Of a stretch of 64,000 nt of DNA, positions 36,101 through 44,971 are shown piece after piece. The stretch comes from an uncultured Formosa sp. Lineage in GTDB: Bacteria; Bacteroidota; Bacteroidia; Flavobacteriales; Flavobacteriaceae. Within the stretch, counting starts at the first letter, position 1. Each line of letters opens with the position of its first letter. The stretch covers positions 1 through 64,000 of the forward strand of contig NZ_CANMTH010000009.1 of NCBI RefSeq assembly GCF_947500765.1. Reading direction: 5' to 3'. The notes under the pieces were generated by a model that searched no databases, had not been told where the DNA came from, and saw only the letters and a list, made by a program, of their open reading frames with translations. Position numbers and translations under genes: made by a program.

Positions 36101-36357
36101 TTCCCATCAAAATCGGTTACCGTACCAGTGCCAGAAACGCCTTTTAATAAAATGTTTACCCCCGGTAATGGCATACCATCATCCAGAGAAGTCACCTGAC
36201 CTTGTATAGTTAACTCTTGTTGTTGTACTATTAAAGGGGCTGTGTCTTCATAAGGCCGTGTAGCAGCATAGGTGCTACTAATAATCAATCCAAATAATAA
36301 AACCATCGCTAATTGTGGCTGTATTAAATAAGTCCTTAGTGTAATGTGTTGGTTCAT
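33142..36357 (-). CDS. SusC/RagA TonB-dependent transporter
   Basis: 1071-residue outer-membrane transporter. Signal peptide to about TYAA, carboxypeptidase-D-like regulatory domain (about 48-125, ITIQGQVT-like start, GTVTDFDGNYTLKIP), TonB box region LDEVIVVGYGTTKKESLTGS, plug domain (about 140-255 with GASSVNGG-like loops, PLIVMDGAPV, SVLKDGAASIYGSRAANGVILVTTKKG), then the 22-strand barrel ending FQRTFAIGINVTF. It imports an oligomeric nutrient with its SusD partner. No sigma/anti-sigma or HTCS gene adjoins it. A 9-bp inverted repeat lies 50-83 bases upstream of the start. Confidence 0.95.
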   Translation of the reverse strand: MNQHITLRTYLIQPQLAMVLLFGLIISSTYAATRPYEDTAPLIVQQQELTIQGQVTSLDDGMPLPGVNILLKGVSGTGTVTDFDGNYTLKIPNAEAVLLFSYMGYRTKAVAVSGQTRLDVALEADLSELDEVIVVGYGTTKKESLTGSIDQVTSEVFEDRAVSNVALSLQGETPGLTISRSSSRPGNEDINLTIRGATSVNGGSPLIVMDGAPVFDDNEFFQMNPDDIESISVLKDGAASIYGSRAANGVILVTTKKGKGQMKVEFSSMLRVNVLGKRPPMTTYQEYGQLWLDAAEQDTTPNYWNWGKETIEGFAAGKEGWFQTVPATWGYDGLVYMGNADRYEELFGSNTGNQQNLSLSGSTEQARYRLSFGLSESQGALKTAYDGIKQYSVRLNTDFNITEKLNLAANVSLQKNVTSSPSTSFGRSLITQDMPVFPAKNELGQWYANFGVGNNNSIAGTTDGGRDEKDEIIGRLTLNLNYDIGRGFSANASATYNNVNERQDITTLNVPLYNWNGEYANSINSNPNIESIATTATYQTYGGFLNYEKSLGDHNFKGMAGITAEKYFYKALTGIKYGLVDEGVYDINVGTGVQESEGGQTQYGLYSYLTRLNYDYKGTYLLELVGRRDGSSRFAEGFKFNNYGNVSVGWNVHKEAFLENVEALSNLKLRGSYGTSGNQVGIGPYDYVSTIGFGTDLFGTGGTLSPTAYIDGLTTTTRTWEEVVMKNVGLDLGFFNNKLSASVDLYEKVNNGMLVNVTYPEVLGATAPKTNSGTLETTGWEAAINWKDTKGDFSYNVGFNMSDTNNTLVNLEGGNSIQAGIRSTVEGYALDSYFVWETDGVFQSQTEVDAYNAQYSGTGSEVPLGSSALRVGDVKKVDLDGNGVINDQNADAEKGQGDVKYIGDAQSHYVFGINLGAKYKGFDFTALFQGQLEQNVIRGEVNAYPFGVPWSNQTTAYNGKMWTPEQTTAAYPRLTSQRNLATWNWANNDFFVQNNKYIRLKTLVIGYTLPKEVLDKIKMDKIRLYVSGNDLFEFTSLVDGFDPESGNTLATNDRSIYPFQRTFAIGINVTF

Positions 36358-36407
36358 AAATTAATTATGTTTTAAAATAGTATTCATATTGGTTTACTTG
36401 ATAAGCT

Positions 36408-36440
36408 GTTTTACAAGAGGTAGAAAAATCGTTGTAAAAC
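36408..36440. promoter_or_regulatory. Inverted repeat upstream of susC
   Basis: GTTTTACAA at 36408-36416 and TTGTAAAAC at 36432-36440 are exact complements separated by 15 bases. The site starts 50 bases upstream of the susC ATG. It may be an operator or a 5'-UTR hairpin that a small RNA or translation control could use. Confidence 0.5.
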
Positions 36441-37181
36441 GGTGAGTTGGTTTGGTTTGGTTTTGGTCATAAAAAAGGTTTTAAATTAGTAATTTGTCAG
36501 AAAATACGCCATTTGCCCTACACATGAACAAACAAAGCGTTTATTGTTTAACAATTATATAATTTATAACCTCAAAACATGCTAAATTATGATGCTATGC
36601 TTATAAATTATAATCCATTTCCCTTGCAAACCCTCATATATTCAACATATCTCAAAAACACACGACACTTTAACGGTTTTTTATACAAAAACGTAATCAA
36701 ACCTAATAATAACAGCAATATCAATAATTCCTACAAACAGTATACCCATAGAAATACTCAAACGAAACACCAGCAACAACCTCTGCATAAACAAAAAACC
36801 GAAACAACTGCGGTTGTGAGATAAATGATAGTAAAATGGATGTGGAATGAAATAAAATAACAGTCTAAGTATAGACATAGAAAGACCAAAAAATACTGAA
36901 GCAGACTAAATTCTAATGCTTATAAATTGTAATACGCGTGTATGGGGAGTTACAAATTTGAAGGGGGTTGTAGCATAAAAAATAGACAGACAGCTAATTA
37001 TAAGATGTAGAAAAAATGTTTTAAAAAAGACAACTGAAATGCACTGATACCAATCAAGACACAAAAAAACATTCATAAACTTACAACCGTAACACATTTA
37101 GGCATATAGTAAAGATACAATTCCCCTTACCTATATGCCTATGGCCAGATCTAAATCTATGAATGTATATAATTAGTTATA
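36441..37181. other. Gene-free stretch between catalase and susC
   Basis: About 740 bases. Small open frames on both strands (for example 36579-36824) have biased, low-complexity composition and no recognisable product. A G/T-rich short tandem (GGTTTGGTTTGG) lies just upstream of the inverted repeat, near 36446-36466. I see no RNA gene. Confidence 0.4.
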
Positions 37182-39320
37182 TTATACAGGTATACTATCT
37201 ACGACCTCTAATCGCTTCCAATTTCGGTGTTTAGAAATCACCGATATAAGCGCTTTAGAGTCTGCATTTAACAACACCGCTTCATCAGATTTATAATCAG
37301 AGATATAACTAGCATTTATCAAATCTTCTCCTTCATGGTCTGCTGCTATGGCTTTACAATGCTTAAACGCTTCATTTATAAACTTGATGTATTTCTTGGT
37401 CTCTAAAAGTGATGTAACCGATTGTTTTCCACCTGGAATATAGACTGCATCATAAAGCACACTTTCTGTAGTGCTTATAGCAGCATCTACTTTATGTGCC
37501 ATGCCTTCAGAACACGTTATGGTTCCGCCATGTGGTGCAATAATTTTAATAACAGCACCTTTAGCTTTTAATGCTGATGTTTTATTCTCGAAATCTTGCA
37601 TAGAAAAGCCGTCGGCTGCTAATACAGCAATGTGTCGGGTAGCAATGCTATCAAAACGTGTATTCGCCTGACTTAACGTTGGCGCCTCATCTAAATATAT
37701 CTTCTTTTTTCCGGGTTGGAATTTTTCGACATCGGCATCTGCACCTATGGCCTGATTAACAGGTTGCGCTATTTGCTTCGGAACTTTAAGTCCTAAACCT
37801 TTAGCCACATTAGCCGCTAAGTCTTCATCGATTTGAGACACCACCCAAAGCATACGCTCTTGTATATGCTGATGCATACATTTTCCTAATTCAAAAGTAT
37901 AAGCTTCGGTAACATGCTGTTTTTCCCAATCGGATAGACTGCGATAGAATAATGCTGGTTGTGAAAAATGATCGCTAAAACTTGCACTACGTGTACGTAT
38001 TTTTTTAGCATCAATACGTTCTTCGTGATGTTTAAATCCGCCTTCAGCCATTTTTGCAAGATGCGGACAGCCTCCACCAAGACTATTTGGGAAATATGCC
38101 GTTTGTCCTTTCGGAATTTCGGTTTGCATATGCCCGTCTCTTTGGTTATTATGTGTCTCTCCAATAGGTCTGTTAATTGGAATTTGATGAAAATTCGGAC
38201 CACCTAAACGCGATAACTGCGTATCTCTGTACGAAAACAAACGGCCTTGCAATAACGGATCGTTTGTAAAATCTATTCCAGGCACAATGTGTCCTGGTAA
38301 AAAGGCGACTTGTTCAGTTTCTGCAAAGAAGTTTTCTGGATTTCGGTTTAAGGTCATTTTCCCAATAATTTTTACTGGAACCATTTCTTCCGGAATCAAT
38401 TTGGTAGGATCTAACAAATCGAAATCGAATTTGTGTTCATCTTCTTCAGGTACAATTTGAAGTCCTAATTCCCATTCTGGGTATTGCCCTGACTCGATCG
38501 CATCCCATAAATCGCGACGATGGAAATCGGAATCTGGACCACTAATTTTAACGGCTTCATCCCAAGTTACAGAATGCACCCCTAATTTTGGTTTCCAGTG
38601 AAATTTCACAAAGTGTGATTTCCCTGCTTTATTAATTAATCGAAATGTATGAATACCAAAACCTTCCATCATACGTAAACTACGCGGAATGGCACGATCG
38701 CTCATCACCCAAATCTGATTGTGTAGTGTTTCTGTAGAGTGTGAAATAAAATCGTAAAACGTATCATGCGCTGAGGCTGCTTGCGGAATGTCTTTATGCG
38801 GTTCTGGTTTCACCGAATGAATTAAATCAGGAAATTTCATCGCATCTTGAATAAAAAAGATAGGCATATTATTTCCTACCAAATCCCAAGTCCCTTCTTC
38901 AGTATAAAATTTAACCGCAAATCCGCGCACATCTCGCGCTAAATCTGTCGAACCCTTAGAACCTGCCACCGTTGAAAAGCGTGCAAAAACAGGTGTTTTT
39001 CTAGACGTATCTGTAAAAATTCCTGCTTTACTATACGCTTCTATACTTTCATATAATTCAAAAACACCATGTGCACCGCTTCCTCGTGCATGTACAATAC
39101 GCTCAGGAATACGTTCATGATCGAAACTGGTAATTTTTTCTCGAAGTAGAAAGTCTTCTAACAATGTTGCGCCCCGTTCTCCAGATTTTAAAGAGTTGTT
39201 GGTGTCGTTCACTTTTAAACCTTGTTTGGTGGTCAGGGTTTGTCCTTCTGCATCCTTATAGGCTGCTTTTAAGTCTTCTATTTTTTTTGAATCTGATTTC
39301 TGATTTTTATGCTCTGCCAT
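37182..39320 (-). CDS. katE: Large-subunit catalase, HPII type
   Basis: 712-residue haem catalase that dismutates hydrogen peroxide. Catalytic His77 lies in [18 protein letters not shown]; the distal Asn in [15 protein letters not shown] (about 150-151); the haem-ligand Tyr in [23 protein letters not shown]. After about residue 560 the chain continues with the DJ-1/class I amidotransferase-like C-terminal domain typical of HPII ([32 protein letters not shown]), so this is the large clade-2 type. The length fits E. coli KatE (753) with a shorter N-terminus. Monocistronic; no OxyR gene nearby. Confidence 0.95.
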   Translation of the reverse strand: MAEHKNQKSDSKKIEDLKAAYKDAEGQTLTTKQGLKVNDTNNSLKSGERGATLLEDFLLREKITSFDHERIPERIVHARGSGAHGVFELYESIEAYSKAGIFTDTSRKTPVFARFSTVAGSKGSTDLARDVRGFAVKFYTEEGTWDLVGNNMPIFFIQDAMKFPDLIHSVKPEPHKDIPQAASAHDTFYDFISHSTETLHNQIWVMSDRAIPRSLRMMEGFGIHTFRLINKAGKSHFVKFHWKPKLGVHSVTWDEAVKISGPDSDFHRRDLWDAIESGQYPEWELGLQIVPEEDEHKFDFDLLDPTKLIPEEMVPVKIIGKMTLNRNPENFFAETEQVAFLPGHIVPGIDFTNDPLLQGRLFSYRDTQLSRLGGPNFHQIPINRPIGETHNNQRDGHMQTEIPKGQTAYFPNSLGGGCPHLAKMAEGGFKHHEERIDAKKIRTRSASFSDHFSQPALFYRSLSDWEKQHVTEAYTFELGKCMHQHIQERMLWVVSQIDEDLAANVAKGLGLKVPKQIAQPVNQAIGADADVEKFQPGKKKIYLDEAPTLSQANTRFDSIATRHIAVLAADGFSMQDFENKTSALKAKGAVIKIIAPHGGTITCSEGMAHKVDAAISTTESVLYDAVYIPGGKQSVTSLLETKKYIKFINEAFKHCKAIAADHEGEDLINASYISDYKSDEAVLLNADSKALISVISKHRNWKRLEVVDSIPV

Positions 39321-40029
39321 GAGTTTACGTTTTTATAGCGTTCTACAGATAAGTTTTTGTGTTTAAAACACATCCGAAAGTCTTAATTTACAGCGAGATA
39401 AATGAACACGATTCATTAAAAAATTAGCGCTATAAAATTTGAACCCATAGTTTAATATTTCCCCTCGATATATTTTGCATTGAATCACTCGTACCCAAAG
39501 AGACTTTTTTATAGTGTACTCTCGCTATATCTCCATTATTATAAAGATTTAAATATTATCCTGAATTTATTTTAAAAGCACGCCTAATTCAACGAAAAAT
39601 CATGAATTACTATACTTTTTAAAATGTTCGGCTTGGTCAAAGATTTCAATAAACGCTTTAGAATCTGCATTTATCCCCCTCCACTAACCCAATGGGTTTT
39701 ATAATTAACACAATTTTAAGTTTCAGTATTGGCATCTTCAGTTTTCGTCTTATAGGACTATTTAAGTATTACAAGTAATTTATTGTAAACTCAAACCAAT
39801 ACTTTTCTAAAGAAACAACACAACCAACTCATTAACAATACAATAAAATATTTTTAAAACTCTATTTTAGAGATGGATAGGGCGAAAAAATTAGCATCCT
39901 ATGGTTTTCCGTAAATCTTAATCATTATTAATCAATACTTTTAATACCATATTTAATTATTACGGCTCAGATGTCGCTAATAATATATAAATGTAAAATA
40001 TCACAACCATGATATCAATAAAACGCACT
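39321..40029. other. Gene-free divergent intergenic region
   Basis: About 700 AT-rich bases between catalase and the next plus-strand gene. Near 39880-39915 a segment (TTAGCATCCTATGG...GGTTTTCCGTAAA) loosely resembles one at 53610-53655, but the similarity is too weak to call a repeat. No coding signal. Confidence 0.35.
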
Positions 40030-40698
40030 ATGAAAAGAATAATATTATTAACAGGATTATTATGTTTTACATTGACCTTTTTTGGCCAAGATGCTAAAAA
40101 ATTAGAAAGAATTTACGGTGGTATTCCAACAGCTAATGAAAATATGGTTTGGGAGGAAGACAGAACCCCTAATGAAATATATACAGGAGTAATTCAAATA
40201 GATTCTACCATTAATGCGACAACAATTATTGAAGCGTTCATGGCAACATTTCAACCCATGCAAGATGCAAATATCATGACCAAGCAAATGCGTAGTAATA
40301 ATGCTTGGGGTAGTGCATTATCTGCAGCGAATGGGGATTATAAATCTATGTCTGATTTTGCAAGTGCTGGGGATTCAGATGCAAGAATGCAAAATCAAAT
40401 ACAATCCTCATGGACAGTACAATTCATAGATGGCGTGCGTTTAAGTCGCTTTTATTACAATGTTAGTGTCCGATCTAAAGATGGCCGCTATAAACTTACA
40501 GTAACTCCTGCGGGTGTATCCGGATATGCTAACGACCACATTCAAACAGAATGGAGTCAAATATTTAAAAAAGGGGAAGTTAAATCTTCTCATTCAAAAT
40601 ACTACGACCAAATGAAGATTAAACTGGCATATACTATGGACCAATGGATAAATAAAGTTGAAAAATATCTTGTCGAAGATGGTGATGATAAATGGTAG
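40030..40698 (+). CDS. Secreted protein, DUF4468-like
   Basis: About 222 residues from the ATG at 40030 (MKRIILLTGLLCF..., signal peptide ending FGQ); an ATG 21 bases earlier is less likely. The mature part has TGVIQIDSTINATTIIEAFM, then SSWTVQFIDGVRLSRFYYNV, VRSKDGRYKLTVTPAGVSGY, an order reminiscent of DUF4468 proteins of Bacteroidota (a strand-helix motif and the KDGRYK turn). The assignment is tentative and function is unknown. Monocistronic, directly before the convergent McrC gene. Confidence 0.55.
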   Translation: MKRIILLTGLLCFTLTFFGQDAKKLERIYGGIPTANENMVWEEDRTPNEIYTGVIQIDSTINATTIIEAFMATFQPMQDANIMTKQMRSNNAWGSALSAANGDYKSMSDFASAGDSDARMQNQIQSSWTVQFIDGVRLSRFYYNVSVRSKDGRYKLTVTPAGVSGYANDHIQTEWSQIFKKGEVKSSHSKYYDQMKIKLAYTMDQWINKVEKYLVEDGDDKW

Positions 40699-40796
40699 AG
40701 GGCTAAATAGGAATACTAAAAAATAATTTTTATGTAACAGAAAAGCAAGATAAAACTTTAAATTCCCGACTATGAAATGAGAAAATAGACTACAAC

Positions 40797-42167
40797 TTAG
40801 TGTACAATTAAAGAATCTTTAATTGTATCCATGAGAACAGCTCTAACAGCTTCAAATTCTTCTTCTAATGTTTCTTTATGCTGATAGTCCTTTTTAAAAA
40901 GCGCCCTATTAATTATTGGTAATTGATAAGCTCGTATCTGAATCTTTTCATCTTTGGCAAACTCATCTGTAATATTTATTTCAGAACTACCTACTTCCGA
41001 TTTAATCAACATATTTGGATAATACAACACAATTTCATTAATCTTAAATCGAACCGCATAGGCTAACATTTGATAAAGATCTGTTTGAGAGATTCCTTTT
41101 TTAGGATCATTATCATCTGTATATGCTATTTTATATTTAGTATCTGCAATAATCCTTCTATCATCAAACTCTAAATACAAATCGGGTTTTAAAAGAAATG
41201 TATTTTCATTCGTTAAATATGTAGATGTATTTTGAGATTTAGCTTTCACACTATCTATTTCTTTATCTATAAAACCAAAGATAAAATCTTCAAAAACATA
41301 TTCCATTGGCAATAGAAAAGCGAATAGTTTTAAATCGTTTTTATAATTAAACGATACACTATTATCTAAAAACAATACACAGTAATCTCGTATGGTTTCA
41401 AAACTTGAAAACATCGGATTAAAGGACATGCGTTTCATTTTATCTGATGAGACGTTGACATCCTTAACGTCATCCAGAATGAATAAGATATCTCTTAAAA
41501 ATCGTTTACTTGGGTTAGTGCTTTCTGAGCTATTTACAGATAACAATAGCTTAGTCACAAACTTCACACCTCTATTAAAATCATTATCCATGTCAAAAGC
41601 ATCAAACTCACAACTAATTTTATGATTACGTGCTTTAGATAGATTATCTCTTAGGTAGGCATTAAAATCTATACGCCCTTTCACAAATGATAATTCAGCC
41701 TTTACTTCGTTGTATTTCTGATAAATAGAACTATTAAGCAACTCTCTTGTATATTTACTAAACAAGTATATTAAAATTTCAAAAAAGTCTGCTTTCTCAC
41801 TATTTAAACTTGATAAGTAATTGGGGAACTTAAGTTTTCGACAATAACTCAACCACCATAAAACATGTTTGTTAATGGCATTAACTTCATGTTTTTGAGG
41901 ATCTTTCCCTTGATAGAATATTTTTGGTAGTAGGTTTATGGTTTTACCTTTAAAATGAATAACACCTACATATTTATTAGATTTTAAAGTATTGGTTTTA
42001 TGCAAAAACTGAATAAATCGTTGTTGCTCAACGCGATTATCTTCTTCGTCAAAATAATAAATAGATTTTTCTCTTTTTGCCCAAATATCATCCAAAAAAA
42101 CTTCCAGATCATCAAAATGATGTTCCGGAAATTCTTCTTTATTCTTATATTCAAAAAGGTTAATCAT
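40797..42167 (-). CDS. mcrC: McrC, nuclease subunit of McrBC type IV restriction
   Basis: 456-residue McrBC 5-methylcytosine restriction component (PF10117 type). The N-terminal two-thirds is the McrB-docking part (YVGVIHFKGKTINLLPKIFY). The endonuclease core is a PD-(D/E)xK fold: KPDLYLEFDDRRIIADTKY with Asp329, Asp342 and Lys344 as the candidate metal-binding triad (D-x-K form). It cuts methylated or modified DNA when driven by McrB. The start overlaps the McrB stop by 8 bases, so the pair is translationally coupled. It ends the defence island at its left side. Confidence 0.9.
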   Translation of the reverse strand: MINLFEYKNKEEFPEHHFDDLEVFLDDIWAKREKSIYYFDEEDNRVEQQRFIQFLHKTNTLKSNKYVGVIHFKGKTINLLPKIFYQGKDPQKHEVNAINKHVLWWLSYCRKLKFPNYLSSLNSEKADFFEILIYLFSKYTRELLNSSIYQKYNEVKAELSFVKGRIDFNAYLRDNLSKARNHKISCEFDAFDMDNDFNRGVKFVTKLLLSVNSSESTNPSKRFLRDILFILDDVKDVNVSSDKMKRMSFNPMFSSFETIRDYCVLFLDNSVSFNYKNDLKLFAFLLPMEYVFEDFIFGFIDKEIDSVKAKSQNTSTYLTNENTFLLKPDLYLEFDDRRIIADTKYKIAYTDDNDPKKGISQTDLYQMLAYAVRFKINEIVLYYPNMLIKSEVGSSEINITDEFAKDEKIQIRAYQLPIINRALFKKDYQHKETLEEEFEAVRAVLMDTIKDSLIVH

Positions 42168-44517
42168 TTGGTAGTACTTCTAAAGGCCAATTTCCAACAG
42201 TAACATCTGCATCTTTTAAAATTCTGGTTACTTCATTTTCATCATTCATATAATATTCTAACATTAATGGAATGACTTTATTATTTATAGTATTTTCAAA
42301 ATTGAACGTTTCGTCGTCATCACACATAAAATAAGAATGTCCAATAGTAAAATCGTGTCCCTTACCTGAATTGACAATTAACTTATTTAGTTTTTCCAAA
42401 AATTCTGATTTATGAATCGTTTTATTCTCAATTGAATATTTAGGATACATGGCTTTAAACTCGAAACGACGACGCAGTGCAATATCTAATAAAGCAATGG
42501 ACTTATCAGCCGTATTCATAGTTCCAATAATATATAAGTTTGAAGGTACAATAAACGGATCTCCCGAAGGTAATGTAGCCGTTAATGGTATTTTACCATG
42601 AGAACGCTTATCCTTTTCTATAAGAGTTATAAGTTCTCCAAATACTCTAGAAATGTTAGCTCTATTTATTTCATCAATTATTATAACATAATTTTGTTTT
42701 GCAACAGTTTGAACATTTCTTTTTCCTTTACGTAAAAGCAGACTTAATATAGGATTATAATAAGGCTGCAAACCTCCTAAAATAATAGTATTCACACCTG
42801 AATCATACATTTTCCTTAGCGTATTAATGCTTAGTGTATGTTTAGATTCTCCCTGATTTTTTCGAAACTCAATAGACTTTTCCCCCACCTCTGTGATATA
42901 AAAAGATGTTTTCTTCATTTCTATTTCGAGCTCATCTAATTCTCCGTCATTTAAAGGTTTTATTAACTCTAAAAAAACATCTTCAAATTGGCGCTTAGCA
43001 GATCCTGGGTTTTCAGAATCTTTTAAATTTTTAAGAGCTCTATCTGCAATCCTTTTAAATACACCATCACTTTTAAAAAATGACAATTCACCTCCTATCT
43101 CTGTATCTGGACGCAAACCCTGTATAAAATCTTCGTAACTGTAATTCTGATGAAAGGTTATAAACTCTATGCGATTCCCTAAATGTTTATTAAAAAACTT
43201 TAATGCTTCAGAGTATTTTAAAGATTCTTTTTGTTCTATTATTTTAGCTGCTTCTAAAACAGTATGATAGGTTTTCCCTGTACCAGGAGGCCCGTAAAAT
43301 ATTTGATTAATGGCTGGTAAATATCCTGAATTGCTTGTTTCATTATTATGCATAGCCAAATTCTTTTTATCTAAATAGTCTAGTAAGGGTTTATTAAAAT
43401 CATTGTAAAGCTCTTTAAACTGATTTAAAACACTATCCTTAATTGAATCGTATTTTTCTGATTTTAAGTCGAATGGTATTTTTTGCCTTGGAACTATTTT
43501 AAAATGTTCCTTCTTTTCAAAAGATTTATCTGAAAGTCCTACACGCCAAGAATCTAATTTGTACTTGTTATTAGTTTTTCCGAAATTATTGATAAAATCT
43601 TTAATAGCAATTTTTTGATCTTTTGTTCCCTCAGGGTGAACTTCTACAGCAATTCGGTTACGATTAATAAAAATTTCATAGTGCAATTCTTGTAAAGAGA
43701 TAAGAGAAGTATTTGGTATTATTGATATTTGTCTGTATCTAATAGCATCATTATCCAACCATTGATGCTGAGATAATGGATGATTTTCACTTTCAAGTTC
43801 TTCTTGAAGATCTGTAGCTAGTCGACTTAAAAAAGCCTTTTGATCATTTTCACTTTTTTTCACTATTAGGATGTTATAAACTATATCCTGAAAGATAAGC
43901 TTGCTCGAATTAAACTTAAAATCCTTAGGAATGTATGCCTCACATATCTCCATAAGCTCCTTATCTTTTACAATGGCAGTTTCAAAATAACTACCAAGCT
44001 CAGAAAAGTGTGCATATTTTTCTCCAGCGACATTTCTAGATGCTATATCCATAAACTCGCATAGGGCCTCATAAACACTAGCTTTATATAAATAATTAGC
44101 TTCGGGATTACGTAACACCTTTAAAAAAGAAATAGTACGTTCATCTAATTGATGATTAAAATTATCTTTTTTTAATACCTCTTTTAAATCTGTTAAGTAA
44201 ATATCTGCTTTTGCTCTGGTTGCTTTAAAAATAGATTCAAACGAGGCTTCTTTTTTAAGGATAATTTCACATAATTCTTTTAAACGATTAGGTGCATTTT
44301 TACCTAATTTGTCTAAAAATCCATAGGAATTTTTATACATTAAATTATCTCGCTTAGCTAACGCCTGCTTAAACATTTCATAAAAGTCGGGAGCATCAAT
44401 ATCCCAATGCTTCTGAAAATGAGTTATTGCTTCCCATTTATAAACTTCATCTTCATTACCGTGTTCAGAAATATAACTTTTGTATTCTGATATCAGTTGG
44501 TTTATGTGTTCTTCCAT
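42160..44517 (-). CDS. mcrB: McrB, GTP-dependent AAA+ motor of McrBC
   Basis: 785 residues. The AAA+ module starts around 395: Walker A GPPGTGKT at 409-416, Walker B VIIIDEINRANISRVFGEL, and the McrB hallmark NTAD in IGTMNTADKS, which marks GTP rather than ATP use, then ALRRRFEF (arginine finger). The N-terminal 390 residues are helix-rich (for example PDFYEMFKQALAKRDNLMYK) followed by a segment near 260-340 (IFINRNRIAVEVHPEGTKDQ, WRVGLS) that may be the target-recognition domain. It does not look like the E. coli McrB DUF3578 domain, so the recognised modification may differ. Operon with mcrC. Confidence 0.9.
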   Translation of the reverse strand: MEEHINQLISEYKSYISEHGNEDEVYKWEAITHFQKHWDIDAPDFYEMFKQALAKRDNLMYKNSYGFLDKLGKNAPNRLKELCEIILKKEASFESIFKATRAKADIYLTDLKEVLKKDNFNHQLDERTISFLKVLRNPEANYLYKASVYEALCEFMDIASRNVAGEKYAHFSELGSYFETAIVKDKELMEICEAYIPKDFKFNSSKLIFQDIVYNILIVKKSENDQKAFLSRLATDLQEELESENHPLSQHQWLDNDAIRYRQISIIPNTSLISLQELHYEIFINRNRIAVEVHPEGTKDQKIAIKDFINNFGKTNNKYKLDSWRVGLSDKSFEKKEHFKIVPRQKIPFDLKSEKYDSIKDSVLNQFKELYNDFNKPLLDYLDKKNLAMHNNETSNSGYLPAINQIFYGPPGTGKTYHTVLEAAKIIEQKESLKYSEALKFFNKHLGNRIEFITFHQNYSYEDFIQGLRPDTEIGGELSFFKSDGVFKRIADRALKNLKDSENPGSAKRQFEDVFLELIKPLNDGELDELEIEMKKTSFYITEVGEKSIEFRKNQGESKHTLSINTLRKMYDSGVNTIILGGLQPYYNPILSLLLRKGKRNVQTVAKQNYVIIIDEINRANISRVFGELITLIEKDKRSHGKIPLTATLPSGDPFIVPSNLYIIGTMNTADKSIALLDIALRRRFEFKAMYPKYSIENKTIHKSEFLEKLNKLIVNSGKGHDFTIGHSYFMCDDDETFNFENTINNKVIPLMLEYYMNDENEVTRILKDADVTVGNWPLEVLPND

Positions 44518-44643
44518 TTTATTAATTTAAAATAGTTAGAGTAAGCTTAATGATTAATATCTTAAGCCGTTTTGCACACCTAACTACATGTAATTCTAAT
44601 TTTATTATTTATTCCTCACCATATCTAACATTACCCTACTAAA

Positions 44644-44805
44644 CTAAACCATGCCCAACTCACTCTCTAACTCAACAAGATTCCCATCTGCATGGAAATG
44701 AGCTATGCGCACCTGCCCATTCATTAACATGGTTAATAACCAATCATTTAAAACTTTAATAGTTTTGGTCAAGAAATATAATTTATCTACTTGTAAAACT
44801 TTCAT
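44644..44805 (-). pseudogene. Remnant of a second hsdS C-terminus
   Basis: A closed 53-codon reading whose middle is clearly the end of a type I specificity subunit: LNDWLLTMLMNGQVRIAHFH then ADGNLVELESELGMV. The intact hsdS 2.6 kb upstream on the same strand ends LRDWLLPMLMNGQVRV...AHSYADGDL...LGMV. An in-frame stop lies just before the first codons. Most of the specificity gene, including both recognition domains, is missing. It indicates an earlier or duplicated type I locus next to mcrB. Confidence 0.8.
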
Positions 44806-44971
44806 GGTTTTGTTACTACTTTTAAATTATGCTTTGCTCATTATAGCGGTATCTCTTCTGTTTATACACATGCAAGTTGACAGTATCTGTATAAAAAATG
44901 ATAGTCAAACAACTTATTTTTAGTACTTATTTATGCACGTATCTAATATGGTTTTAAAATTAATTATTGTT

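Noticed and set aside
36579..36824. 81-residue plus-strand open frame upstream of susC
   Set aside because: Low-complexity Asn/Lys/Gln/Thr-rich translation with no domain or conserved start, in an AT-rich gap.
36906..37097. 63-residue minus-strand open frame next to the catalase
   Set aside because: Cys/Phe-rich random translation without signal-peptide structure or partner.
44705..44923. 72-residue plus-strand open frame
   Set aside because: It overlaps the minus-strand hsdS remnant, whose reading is supported by homology within the window; its own composition is random hydrophobic.
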